Origin: Clostridiaceae bacterium
Lineage (GTDB): Bacteria; Bacillota; Clostridia; Lachnospirales; Lachnospiraceae
NCBI GenBank assembly: GCA_910575795.1
Contig: CAJTGE010000016.1
Coordinates: 62,001-126,000, forward strand
Direction: 5' to 3'
Length of the DNA: 64,000 nt
Position numbers and translations under genes: made by a program. Shown piece after piece: positions 52,551 to 60,328 of this stretch. A model generated the notes under the pieces. It saw nothing but the letters and a program-made list of their open reading frames with translations. It was not told the DNA's origin and did not search any database. Position 1 is the stretch's first letter; every line of letters starts with the position of its first letter.

Positions 52551-54245
52551 GTAACTTCATCTTCTGAAGTAGGAATCATTTCAACAAAAGGTGAAAGCTT
52601 TTTACACATATTTTCTATTTCTTGGCGGTTCAAATCAAGTGCTAACAAATCCGAATAGTATAATTTATCCAATGCACATAATGCTATAAGTACACTTCGT
52701 TCCTTTGACAATAATTTTAACATTTTAGCAGGTGCAAATGGTATACTGAGATTTTGGTCTTTTCTTAATACATATAAATAATCGATATTAGTTTGGCCAT
52801 ACTTTCTTCTGGCAAGCCCAAATGAATCTTGTGCTTTTTCGCTCATAGAAAGTTCATCACCATAGAATTGATTCTTTAATTCCACAACATTACAATTTAA
52901 CTTTGTTAGAAGGTAATTATCATTTGAATTTATAGCAATAACTAAATAATTATTGTTTTCCTTTAACGCAATGCTTAATTTTATTATCAATGCGTACACA
53001 TCAGGTGAGATGGAATTACTATAAAACAGAAATAGGCTATTCTTTTGGGATGATAATACTAATTCAACCACTTCTTCATCGGCAAATGATTCGGAAGGAA
53101 AATAGAAAACATCTCTTTTCTTATAATATTCTGCCAAACTACACATTATATAAGTTTTGCCACTAAAGCGACGACCTTTTAACAGCACAAACGAAGATGC
53201 ATTTAATTCACGTTGTATGTCACGCAATGCATTCCGAAAAATATGCAATGCTCCTAAAAAAAAACATTGGCTTCTGAGTTAAATATATTTGCATTTGAAA
53301 CCAACTCTAAAGATTCTTTTTTTTCGGTTTTAATGATGATTTCCGGATTAATATGTTTATATATTTTTTCTTTATTTTCTGTTTGATATTCTTGATATGC
53401 CAATAAAAAATCTGTATAAAAGTTCTCATAGTTTTCAACAAGTATTATTTCATTTACATCATGCTTTTTTAAATTGCGTTGTTCTTGTGAAGGGGGAATT
53501 TTATTTCGCAATACAATTCTGTATGCATCTTTTTGGCTGCTTTTACTCTTATCATAAACAAATTGTAAATCTCTTTCTTCCTGCAAGCTACAGCCAAGAA
53601 ATAGTAAATGCTTTTGTGCATAACCAGCAAGCAATGCTTTGTAAATATCTGTATTATCTTCACTTGTTATGGCTTGTAGATACTGGCTTTGACTAAAAAC
53701 TATATTATCTTGTATTTTGTCTATATATTTGCTTTCATATTCTGCATCACCATGTAATTTATACAGTATTCTTTTAGATGTCTTTGGACGCCGAAATTTA
53801 TGATAAGGTAATATAGGATTAAAATCCGAGTTTTTTCTATTCCATCATCTATATTAAGAGTATATGCATACGGCCAATTTATCTTTGTCAAAAAATCTAT
53901 TTGGTGTTGAAACAAAACAACACCCGTATAAAAATCCTCAAAATATGTTGCACGTTCATCGCGAGATACATATTCAAAAAACAAATCTGAAATTTCAGAA
54001 AAATCCATTTCTGTAATATCACATTTCTGTAATGGACATGAGCCAGAATTTAATATCATGTCACACATACTTTCTGTAGCCCTTTTCCCATTAGGAACAA
54101 TCCCATTTATAGATTGACATCCAGCGGTGAATCCTGCACCAAATACAGGAATGAGTTCTTTTCTTATTGCATATTTTACTAATTGCTTAATACCTTCTTC
54201 ATATTCTATAATATCAATTGGATTTATCTTGTACTCTATTCTATT
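52551..54245 (-). pseudogene. SIR2-domain plus P-loop NTPase (STAND-like) defence protein, decayed
   Basis: N-terminal SIR2-like fold: KELIPVFGAGFTAG (near 54150), WPYAYTLNIDDGIE (near 53850) and KHLLFLGCSLQEERDLQFVY (near 53600). A P-loop follows immediately: FVLLKGRRFSGKTYIM (near 53180). This order (SIR2 then NTPase) fits Avs5-like SIR2-STAND antiphage proteins that degrade NAD+ on infection. The gene lacks a usable start codon, is shifted at A6 near 53835 (seven As would restore NSDFNPILPYHKFR) and at T9 near 53258, and its C-terminal sensor region is cut off by MITE copy C. Confidence 0.8.
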
Positions 54246-54316
54246 TTACAAAAAAACAGTTGTAGTATATTAGTATCCCTTTTTATAATAATCTAAAAAA
54301 AGTTGATTCTTTCAAA

Positions 54317-54352
54317 TAGAACCGGAAAACCATTTTTAGTTTCCCGGTTCTA
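54317..54352 (-). terminator. Terminator of the Rpn-like nuclease gene
   Basis: 14-base arms (54317-54330 and 54339-54352; TAGAACCGG core) with one mismatch and an 8-base loop, 10 bases after the stop of the leftward nuclease gene. Short T/A runs flank it, so it may act in both directions. Confidence 0.65.
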
Positions 54353-54361
54353 TAACTCTGC

Positions 54362-55204
54362 TTATGCACTTCTATCAGCTTTAAGTTGCTTTACTTCTTC
54401 AAGAGAAAGTCCTGAAATATTAACGATTTCCTCTAAAGCATATTTGCCAGCTGCCAGCATACGAAGCGCAACCTCTTTCATTCCTTCTTTCAATGTCTGA
54501 TTCCTCATATCTTCCATAGCCCGGCACATAATCTCGATTCCCTCCTTACTCTCCTTGAAAAATCTCACCCTGTCTGCCAGTGTCCCATAGTACATATCCG
54601 CTGCATCCGTACAGGAGAAGTCGTGCATTAACTTCCCGATTGGCGTATCGCTACGGTAAGCGCCATTTACATACAGTATGTGCGAACCGTCCTCAAATCT
54701 TTCCCCGGTTCCTAAAAAGCACCGTTCAATCGGATAGAGCGGTAGCCCTTTTCCCATTACGTCATTCTCTGTGATAAAGATTACCCACGTTTCCGGCAGC
54801 TTGTCGAAGTCCTCGCCTTTCTTCAAAAGGTTTGCGTCCATCATGCCGCTGTTGTACCTGGCTCTTTTTCTCCCGGCTCCTTTGTCGGAGCGCTGTACCT
54901 CCACGTTCAGTTTTGCCCCTGTGCTGTCTGTAGCCAGAATATCCAACCTCACTGAACGGTTCAGCAGGTTCTCCACAAATACCTGTGTACGAACGTCCAG
55001 CACCTTTAAATCCGGCTTTTCCAGAACAATCTGCAATACCAGTTCTATGCTTGCCGTATCTCCCTCAAAACACTTTGTGAGGAAATCATCATCAAGCAGG
55101 CGAAAGCCTCTTAGCCTCTGTAAATCTTCCTGATGTTTCTGGCCTATCTGTTCCGTCACTGTCAATTTTCCCACCTGCTTTCCCTTCTGTTTTTGTATCT
55201 CCAT
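54362..55204 (-). CDS. Rpn family PD-(D/E)XK nuclease / putative transposase
   Basis: About 280 residues. The nuclease core is DFLTKCFEGDTASIELVLQI followed by SVRLDILATDSTGAKLNVEV, in which D-x(11-13)-E-V-Q is the PD-(D/E)XK motif of PDDEXK_2 (Rpn/RpnC-like) proteins. ARYNSGMMDANLLKKGEDFD and VIFITENDVMGKGLPLYPIE are further family marks; the C-terminus has the repeated MLAAGKYALEEIVNISGLSL helix that targets DNA in this group. Such proteins promote recombination-like DNA breakage and are common in Lachnospiraceae accessory DNA. Start ATG 55204 preferred over TTG 55231. Confidence 0.88.
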   Translation of the reverse strand: MEIQKQKGKQVGKLTVTEQIGQKHQEDLQRLRGFRLLDDDFLTKCFEGDTASIELVLQIVLEKPDLKVLDVRTQVFVENLLNRSVRLDILATDSTGAKLNVEVQRSDKGAGRKRARYNSGMMDANLLKKGEDFDKLPETWVIFITENDVMGKGLPLYPIERCFLGTGERFEDGSHILYVNGAYRSDTPIGKLMHDFSCTDAADMYYGTLADRVRFFKESKEGIEIMCRAMEDMRNQTLKEGMKEVALRMLAAGKYALEEIVNISGLSLEEVKQLKADRSA

Positions 55205-55461
55205 ACTACCATATAATCCGAATATTTTCAATCACATCCAGACCGTCTACACTGAAGAAATTAAACAAACTATCCTTACCACGTCCACACCGTCCATACG
55301 GTACAAGCATAGAAAACATAAGGAAAAGACACGCTTTTTCACAAAAACCATCTTCCCTTTCCCACCCATTTCCTGTAGAATAGAGCTATCCTTATAGAAG
55401 AGCATTGCACTATGTGCTACAGCAATGCTGTCTATAACTACGTTATATGGAGATAATCCCA

Positions 55462-55908
55462 ATGGAAAAGAGAAAACGGCGAAAACTAGACATGACACCT
55501 CCACAGCACAAGATACTTGGAGAAAGCTCAACCAACAGGTCACAAAAGCTCATAGCTCATACAAAATCTGTAATTGATGATATGGTAGAAAAAGGCATCC
55601 CTCTTACAGTGGAGAGGGTTTCCCTTAATGCAGGATGCTCCAAATCCTTTATTTACAAGAATCAGGAAATCAGAGACTACATAAATAACTCTAAGCAAAA
55701 GCCAACTATCGGCAAGAGAACATACACAGACTTAGAAGAAGCTAATAAACGCATTAAAGAGCTTGAGATAGAGAATATGATCTTGCGGATGAAAAACGTA
55801 GGTTTGTTTAAAATAGCCACAAATCTTTATACCAGAATGTCAAATCTTACAGAATTGAATATAAGAAACATGGAGCAGGAGATGGGAGAATATGACGAAA
55901 AGGAATAG
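55462..55908 (+). CDS. Tn554 TnpC-like (DUF6262) protein, first of two
   Basis: 148 residues from ATG 55462 (GGAG nine bases upstream). An HTH-like segment (GIPLTVERVSLNAGCSKSFI, YKNQEIRDYI) precedes a coiled coil (EEANKRIKELEIENMILRM), the layout of DUF6262/TnpC proteins that accompany the paired tyrosine recombinases TnpA and TnpB of Tn554-like elements. No recombinase gene is next to it, so it may be an orphan left after loss of tnpAB. It overlaps the next gene by 17 bases. Confidence 0.75.
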   Translation: MEKRKRRKLDMTPPQHKILGESSTNRSQKLIAHTKSVIDDMVEKGIPLTVERVSLNAGCSKSFIYKNQEIRDYINNSKQKPTIGKRTYTDLEEANKRIKELEIENMILRMKNVGLFKIATNLYTRMSNLTELNIRNMEQEMGEYDEKE

Positions 55909-56239
55909 TGAGGGAATTGTCAATCATCAAAAGCAAAGAAGCTATGATACTTATAACAGAGTTTACAAGGCTCTATACTCTATGATTTTGCATGATGAAA
56001 AAATCAATTTCTACACAGTAGCAAAACAAGCAGAAGTAAGCAGAGCCTATCTTTATAATCATGATGCCTTCGCTATGATGATTGAAACTTTTTCAGGCTT
56101 ACAAAAAGAAAACGAATCTGAGGACTCTTTGTACGAAAAATTTCAACAAGCAGAAAAGAGATATGTTGAATTACAGCAAGAATATGAGAAGGTAAAAAAT
56201 AAGTATGATGCTTGGTGTAAGGGGGTTGACGAGAGCTAA
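55892..56239 (+). CDS. Tn554 TnpC-like (DUF6262) protein, second of two
   Basis: 115 residues, same architecture as its neighbour: HTH-like start (INFYTVAKQAEVSRAYLYNH) and a coiled coil (LYEKFQQAEKRYVELQQEYE). The two share the pattern T-V-x-x-V/Q-A-x-x-S-K/R-x-Y/F-Y-N/H and are probably paralogues. Tandem, overlapping copies without tnpA or tnpB are unusual. Converges with the unknown gene at 56331; a small hairpin (GCCATA/TATGGC, near 56300) lies between. Confidence 0.7.
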   Translation: MTKRNSEGIVNHQKQRSYDTYNRVYKALYSMILHDEKINFYTVAKQAEVSRAYLYNHDAFAMMIETFSGLQKENESEDSLYEKFQQAEKRYVELQQEYEKVKNKYDAWCKGVDES

Positions 56240-56330
56240 ATAAATTAATTTTTTCCCAATACAAACTTGCTAAATTTAAGTAATCGATAAAAACAAGCCA
56301 TAAGCAAATTGCCTATGGCTATTTTATATA

Positions 56331-56780
56331 TTATAAAATCCATTCTTCAGTATCTAAATTGATAAAGTTTGATAATTTTATGCTTGACTTAAACGCTTCA
56401 CCATATTCGCCTGATCTTGTTTGATTATCTAATTTAAAGGATATATTATAAAGCTTTCCTTTCTTAGTTCGTTGAATCATGTTATTTTCAAGGAAATATG
56501 TAAGAATCTTTTTATGTCTTTCAATATCATCACAATTCAAATAGAAACAACAAACTCCACTATCAGCACTTCCATGTGGATTTAATCCAAATGAGTCTGG
56601 ATTAGTGTGTTTTGCTTCAGCTACGATACCCTGCTCAACTGCATTGGAACATAATTCATTAATGTGTTCTATATCATCACTACTTTTAAAAAAATACATC
56701 CATTTTCCAACTTTATCATAATCAAAAGATGCATCCTCAGATATGTAAAACACCCATGCAATATTCTCTTTAACTATCAT
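56331..56780 (-). CDS. Uncharacterised protein
   Basis: 149 residues with no signal peptide or membrane segment. It begins MIVKENIAWVFYISEDASFD and contains NAVEQGIVAEAKHTNPDSFG, GSADSGVCCFYLNCDD and KKILTYFLENNMIQRTKKGK; the last parts read like a mixed alpha/beta fold. I do not recognise the family. AT-rich like the neighbouring defence genes. It stands alone behind a 735-base non-coding stretch. Confidence 0.7.
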   Translation of the reverse strand: MIVKENIAWVFYISEDASFDYDKVGKWMYFFKSSDDIEHINELCSNAVEQGIVAEAKHTNPDSFGLNPHGSADSGVCCFYLNCDDIERHKKILTYFLENNMIQRTKKGKLYNISFKLDNQTRSGEYGEAFKSSIKLSNFINLDTEEWIL

Positions 56781-56900
56781 ATATATTTTCCCCTTTCATT
56801 ATTTGTAATATAGCTATTGTCATAAAAAGCTACAAAAATATTATAACATAATTTTCCCACATAAGCCAGATTTCAGTTACATGGTTGTATTACTTCTAAA

Positions 56901-56946
56901 CTTATTAAATACGAATAGCTTCTTTTTGCTATTCGTATTTAATAAG
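56901..56946. repeat. Perfect 19-bp inverted repeat
   Basis: Arms 56901-56919 and 56928-56946, loop TTCTTTTT. Perfect palindromes of this length with an AT-rich stem can be terminators, protein-binding sites or ends of mobile elements. It lies upstream of the unknown gene at 56331. Confidence 0.8.
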
Positions 56947-57057
56947 TACACTGGGGTTTGGGGGAGTAGCCACCATCAGAGAGTCATATATGCTTTTTAA
57001 AAAATTTGTTTCTAAAACAAAAAACAAACCATAAGATAACTTCTTATAGCTTGTTTT

Positions 57058-57200
57058 TATTACTACTATATTAGTCAATGTCTTACAAAGTTACATAGGG
57101 AACGTGCATGTCAAAAGCAAATTTAAATACTATAATAGTTAATTTTTTTCAGAAAAAACAGTTTTGGGGTGCAGCGCATTTAAATACTATGTTAGTCAAT
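57058..57200. repeat. Three ~22-base direct repeats
   Basis: Copies at 57058-57079, 57122-57143 and 57179-57200 share the core TACTAT-N-TTAGTCAAT (the middle copy has ATAGTTAAT). The spacing is 42 and 35 bases. Possibly iteron-like binding sites; too few and too divergent for a CRISPR array. Confidence 0.55.
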
Positions 57201-57423
57201 ATATACCTTTTAATAATAACAAGTAATTCAATTTTTGACAAGACATTTTGCAAAAAATAATATAATATAGCAATTCCATTCTAAACTTCTTCTTATTCAA
57301 ATCTGAATGAAGTTTTGGTACTATATACTTACTTTTAAAATTTGCTTATTTTTCTTATACATATATAGAGGGTATTTAATATATGTGTTTTGGTTAAATA
57401 GTATGTATAAAATGAATGAATTT

Positions 57424-57492
57424 CGGCAGGATTGATTTTAAATTCTTTTAACGAATGAACACTTGTAAAAGGAAATGAAATCAATTCTGCCG
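57424..57492 (-). terminator. Terminator of the leftward defence-like operon
   Basis: CGGCAGGATTGATTT (57424-57438) pairs with 57478-57492 (one mismatch), 23 bases after the stop of the membrane-protein gene. The loop is long (39 bases). AT-rich flanks. Confidence 0.5.
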
Positions 57493-57515
57493 TATTTTCT
57501 TACTATTTTAATGAA

Positions 57516-58568
57516 CTATTCCTCACTCTGAACCTGCATCATTCTTTCCATCCAGCCAGGTTTTGTTGTTATAAGATAATGTTTTTTATCTGGAATTTCT
57601 TCTGGATTCACTTTCCCATAAGCATAAATTAAAACTTGTACTATTTCAGAATCGACATCATATAAGTATTGTCGATAGTATGCATTTTCATCTTCACTTA
57701 CTAAAGAACTTTGTAACTCCCATACCCAATCAAATAATAGTGATTTATTAGCTCCATTACCTGAAAAATATGATTCAAAATAATAGATTCTGTTTTTGAT
57801 CTTTTTCACTTGTTTGGTCTGCTTTTCGTAAAGCTTTTCAAATATATGCTGTCTAATTGACTTATTTGCAAAAACAAAATCCAAACCACCATAAGCAGCA
57901 GTAAGTTCTTTTGTTCTAACTTCTTTAAAAGTGATATATGATTTCATCACATCATCTAACTCTTGGCTGTATTTTTCTATTTTCATTTTGCATTCCTTAT
58001 CCAGATATTCTTCTTTCGATTCAGGAGTCGTAAAAAATTCTTTCATATCATCTTTTGTATGCTCCCAAAGATACTCTTTGAACTTTATTTGAGCATCATG
58101 CTTATCTTGAAGATAAAATGCATCATGTATTTCTTTTGCTTTGTCAGGGGCTTCTATATTTTTTAGCTGTTCTTGTAGATTTTTGTTTTGTTCTTCATGT
58201 CTTTCATTTCCATCTATTTCGCCAAGTAAATCACGAACTAATTCCTTGGGTTCATCTGGAAATATGTAATTTATTTTTGCAAATGCTCTTTGAAGTTCCT
58301 CAGATTCAAGATATATATTTTCAAGAGATTTTCTCCGCTCATAAAAGTAATCCCCTCTAGCAATCAAAAATGTAACAAATGCACTTGTGAAAATTCCACT
58401 TGAAATAGTTATTGCATATCCTTTCCAGATAGATAATAATTCTCTATTTGGATAGTTATCAAAAAAATAAAAATATCTATACATCCTAAACTGCAAAAAT
58501 GTAAATACTGCCACTCCTAAGACTGTTAAGGCTGCTGAAATAATAACTGTTGATTTTTTACTCGTCAA
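57516..58568 (-). CDS. Two-helix membrane protein with long cytoplasmic coiled-coil domain, unknown
   Basis: 350 residues. Two N-terminal membrane segments (about 8-30, VIISAALTVLGVAVFTFLQF, and 50-70, YAITISSGIFTSAFVTFLIA) precede ~280 charged, largely helical residues with coiled-coil character (RHEEQNKNLQEQLKNIEAPD). I know no family. It is the last gene of a seven-gene leftward run that begins with restriction-modification genes. Membrane proteins at the end of defence operons often execute membrane damage or growth arrest; that role is speculation here. Confidence 0.75.
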   Translation of the reverse strand: MTSKKSTVIISAALTVLGVAVFTFLQFRMYRYFYFFDNYPNRELLSIWKGYAITISSGIFTSAFVTFLIARGDYFYERRKSLENIYLESEELQRAFAKINYIFPDEPKELVRDLLGEIDGNERHEEQNKNLQEQLKNIEAPDKAKEIHDAFYLQDKHDAQIKFKEYLWEHTKDDMKEFFTTPESKEEYLDKECKMKIEKYSQELDDVMKSYITFKEVRTKELTAAYGGLDFVFANKSIRQHIFEKLYEKQTKQVKKIKNRIYYFESYFSGNGANKSLLFDWVWELQSSLVSEDENAYYRQYLYDVDSEIVQVLIYAYGKVNPEEIPDKKHYLITTKPGWMERMMQVQSEE

Positions 58569-58622
58569 TCCATTTCACTCCTTTAAACTGCAATAGCTCC
58601 GCCGAAAAAACAGAGCCATATT

Positions 58623-59648
58623 TTAATATTTCCTCATAGGTATATTCGATTTCCAAATTCTTATATCATTCAAATTCTGTTTTTGCAACCAGTCTTCCAT
58701 ATCTGCATTTATGGAATCAAAATCTCCATAAGGATTTATAATAATATTCGTGATACTTTTTAAATCAAATGGCACATCAATATAAGGCTTGTCAATATTT
58801 CTTTGTTTATAACCTTGTGTATAACCATCTGGTAATCCATTATTATCAATAACTTCTTCTGGAACAATCAATACTGCCCTATATTCTTCTTCTGTTTTAT
58901 ACTTTTCGTGCTTCATAAAAACACGCATATTATTTATGGTACTAATCAGCACTTCCTGAACCATTTCTTCTCTACACTTTTTATCTGGAATTTCTGAAAA
59001 TAATGTTGCAACATCTTCTAAAAGTGCTTCAATACATTGGCTCTTGTCTTCTTCTGTATACCAAATCCTTCCCCAAATAATTTTAACCTTCTCAGTAGTT
59101 TTCATATGGTCTTTTAATTCTGTAAAATTGATAGAAACACCCTCATCCCTCTGTGCATAATAATTCCACATGGAAAGCAAATCGCCATCCATTGAAAAAG
59201 AACAAGTATATACTCTACAAATTGGTTTTACGGCATCTATATCTCTGTTTTTATTTATTGGCGGATAGAAGGGATAGCGTTGAGAATAGCTTTTTATTTC
59301 ATCAAGAACATCTTTATCCGTCAAAATATCATATAGCTCCTTATCCATGGAAGATTTTTTTCTTTCTACAGCTATTCTTAATATTCTAACTGCTTCTTCA
59401 AATTCTGTTGTATCATTCAGAAAACGAATATCACTAAATCTTAATCGCTTACTGTTTATAATGTCTTCTAATATATTTTTTCGACAGTAATGAAAAATAT
59501 CATGTCCCCAGTTCGCTGCTCCATCTACTGAATAATAGTCTAAAGCTGATTTGTGTTTGTTTGAAAATGGTGTTAATAAATAACTCCGCTTCATAAGTAC
59601 CAAGTATTTCGCATATATCTCGCCGCCACCCATTTTTTCTATATCCAT
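58623..59648 (-). CDS. DUF2971 domain protein
   Basis: 341 residues from ATG 59648, chosen because GGAGGAAAAG directly precedes it. The family motif is YTCSFSMDGDLLSMWNYYA with GVSINF shortly after, then YKTEEEYRAVLI and a C-terminal ITNIIINPYG. DUF2971 proteins are common in defence islands and prophages; their activity is not established as far as I know. The gene begins 23 bases after the stop of the 76-residue gene and is followed 54 bases later by the membrane-protein gene, so these form one transcription unit. Confidence 0.85.
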   Translation of the reverse strand: MDIEKMGGGEIYAKYLVLMKRSYLLTPFSNKHKSALDYYSVDGAANWGHDIFHYCRKNILEDIINSKRLRFSDIRFLNDTTEFEEAVRILRIAVERKKSSMDKELYDILTDKDVLDEIKSYSQRYPFYPPINKNRDIDAVKPICRVYTCSFSMDGDLLSMWNYYAQRDEGVSINFTELKDHMKTTEKVKIIWGRIWYTEEDKSQCIEALLEDVATLFSEIPDKKCREEMVQEVLISTINNMRVFMKHEKYKTEEEYRAVLIVPEEVIDNNGLPDGYTQGYKQRNIDKPYIDVPFDLKSITNIIINPYGDFDSINADMEDWLQKQNLNDIRIWKSNIPMRKY

Positions 59649-59671
59649 CTTTTCCTCCAAATTGATAATTC

Positions 59672-59902
59672 TTATCTAAACTCTTCTTTCACATCTACAT
59701 ATTTACTAAGGTTCAATCCAATAGACATACAATTAGCAAAAGATTGTGGCACTCCTGCACATTCTAAAATTTGCCGCAAGGAGAGTTCACTATCAATGAT
59801 TCTCCTTGCGTTTTTTATGCTTGTCAGACATACCATGTAACTTTTTTGCCCTGATGCCGAATTTGCATACGCATCATGCAGTTCTGTAAAAATTCTTTCC
59901 AT
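59672..59902 (-). CDS. Small protein, unknown
   Basis: 76 residues with SD GAGGA before ATG 59902. The stretch SLRQILECAGVPQSFANCMS looks like a short HTH or helical hairpin. No recognised family. Its position inside a tight leftward operon and its clear SD support translation. Confidence 0.6.
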   Translation of the reverse strand: MERIFTELHDAYANSASGQKSYMVCLTSIKNARRIIDSELSLRQILECAGVPQSFANCMSIGLNLSKYVDVKEEFR

Positions 59903-59925
59903 AATTTTTCCTCTTCTCTATACAA

Positions 59926-60126
59926 TCAATATAAGTTCTTATGATGATTTCTTGAATTAGAAACAATACCATCGCCATTGAGAACTTCTTTAACTTTTAC
60001 AGTAAAGATGTTTCCACCTGCTGTATAATAGGTAGCAGTATTATCATCATGGACATCAATTCGATCAACACCATATTTTCCAACCTCAATTATTCCTTTA
60101 TTGCTTTTTATCTTACGAACAAACAT
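59926..60126 (-). CDS. Small protein, unknown
   Basis: 66 residues with SD GGGAG before ATG 60126. Predicted mostly beta (IIEVGKYGVDRIDVHDDNTA, TYYTAGGNIFTVKVKEVL), like a small barrel or SH3-type fold. No recognised family. 18 bases after the ribbon-helix-helix gene. Confidence 0.55.
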   Translation of the reverse strand: MFVRKIKSNKGIIEVGKYGVDRIDVHDDNTATYYTAGGNIFTVKVKEVLNGDGIVSNSRNHHKNLY

Positions 60127-60144
60127 TTTAACTCCCTTTTTAAT

Positions 60145-60327
60145 TTATTCAATATTTCTGATGATTTCCTGCTTTTCATAATAATCATCTATATACATTG
60201 TTAAGGCTCTTTCCATTGCAACTGTTTTAGGTTGTCCAGAATCTTCACAAAATTGATTGAGTCTATCAAATAATTCTTTTTCAATCCTAAGAGATACAGG
60301 AACATTATCTTTCTTTGGTCGTGCCAT
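60145..60327 (-). CDS. Ribbon-helix-helix (CopG-like) DNA-binding protein
   Basis: 60 residues from ATG 60327 (MARPKKDNVPVSLRIEKELF), with its SD GGAGGTGG inside the end of the helicase gene, whose stop is one base upstream. The strand VPVSLRIEKELFDRLNQFCE and helix PKTVAMERALTMYIDDY are classic for RHH regulators. It may autoregulate the operon or act as an antitoxin-like partner; no toxin of a known family follows it. Confidence 0.85.
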   Translation of the reverse strand: MARPKKDNVPVSLRIEKELFDRLNQFCEDSGQPKTVAMERALTMYIDDYYEKQEIIRNIE

Positions 60328-60328
60328 A

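Larger units (their letters stand above)
56781..57515. other. 735-base AT-rich non-coding region with palindromes and direct repeats
   Basis: No gene is apparent. It contains a perfect 19-bp inverted repeat (56901-56946), a hairpin with 17-base arms (57020-57036 with 57042-57058), three direct repeats (57058-57200), and the terminator of the leftward operon (57424-57492). A GC-richer patch ACTGGGGTTTGGGGGAG (56950-56966) directly follows the perfect palindrome and stands out in its AT-rich surroundings. Confidence 0.6.

Noticed and set aside
57058..57200. Possible mini CRISPR array
   Set aside because: Only three AT-rich, imperfect repeats with spacers of unequal length (42 and 35) and no cas genes nearby.
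59153..59389. Forward open frames inside the DUF2971, membrane-protein and helicase genes
   Set aside because: AT-rich shadow frames full of Phe/Ile/Ser without SD; the reverse-strand genes have clear domains.
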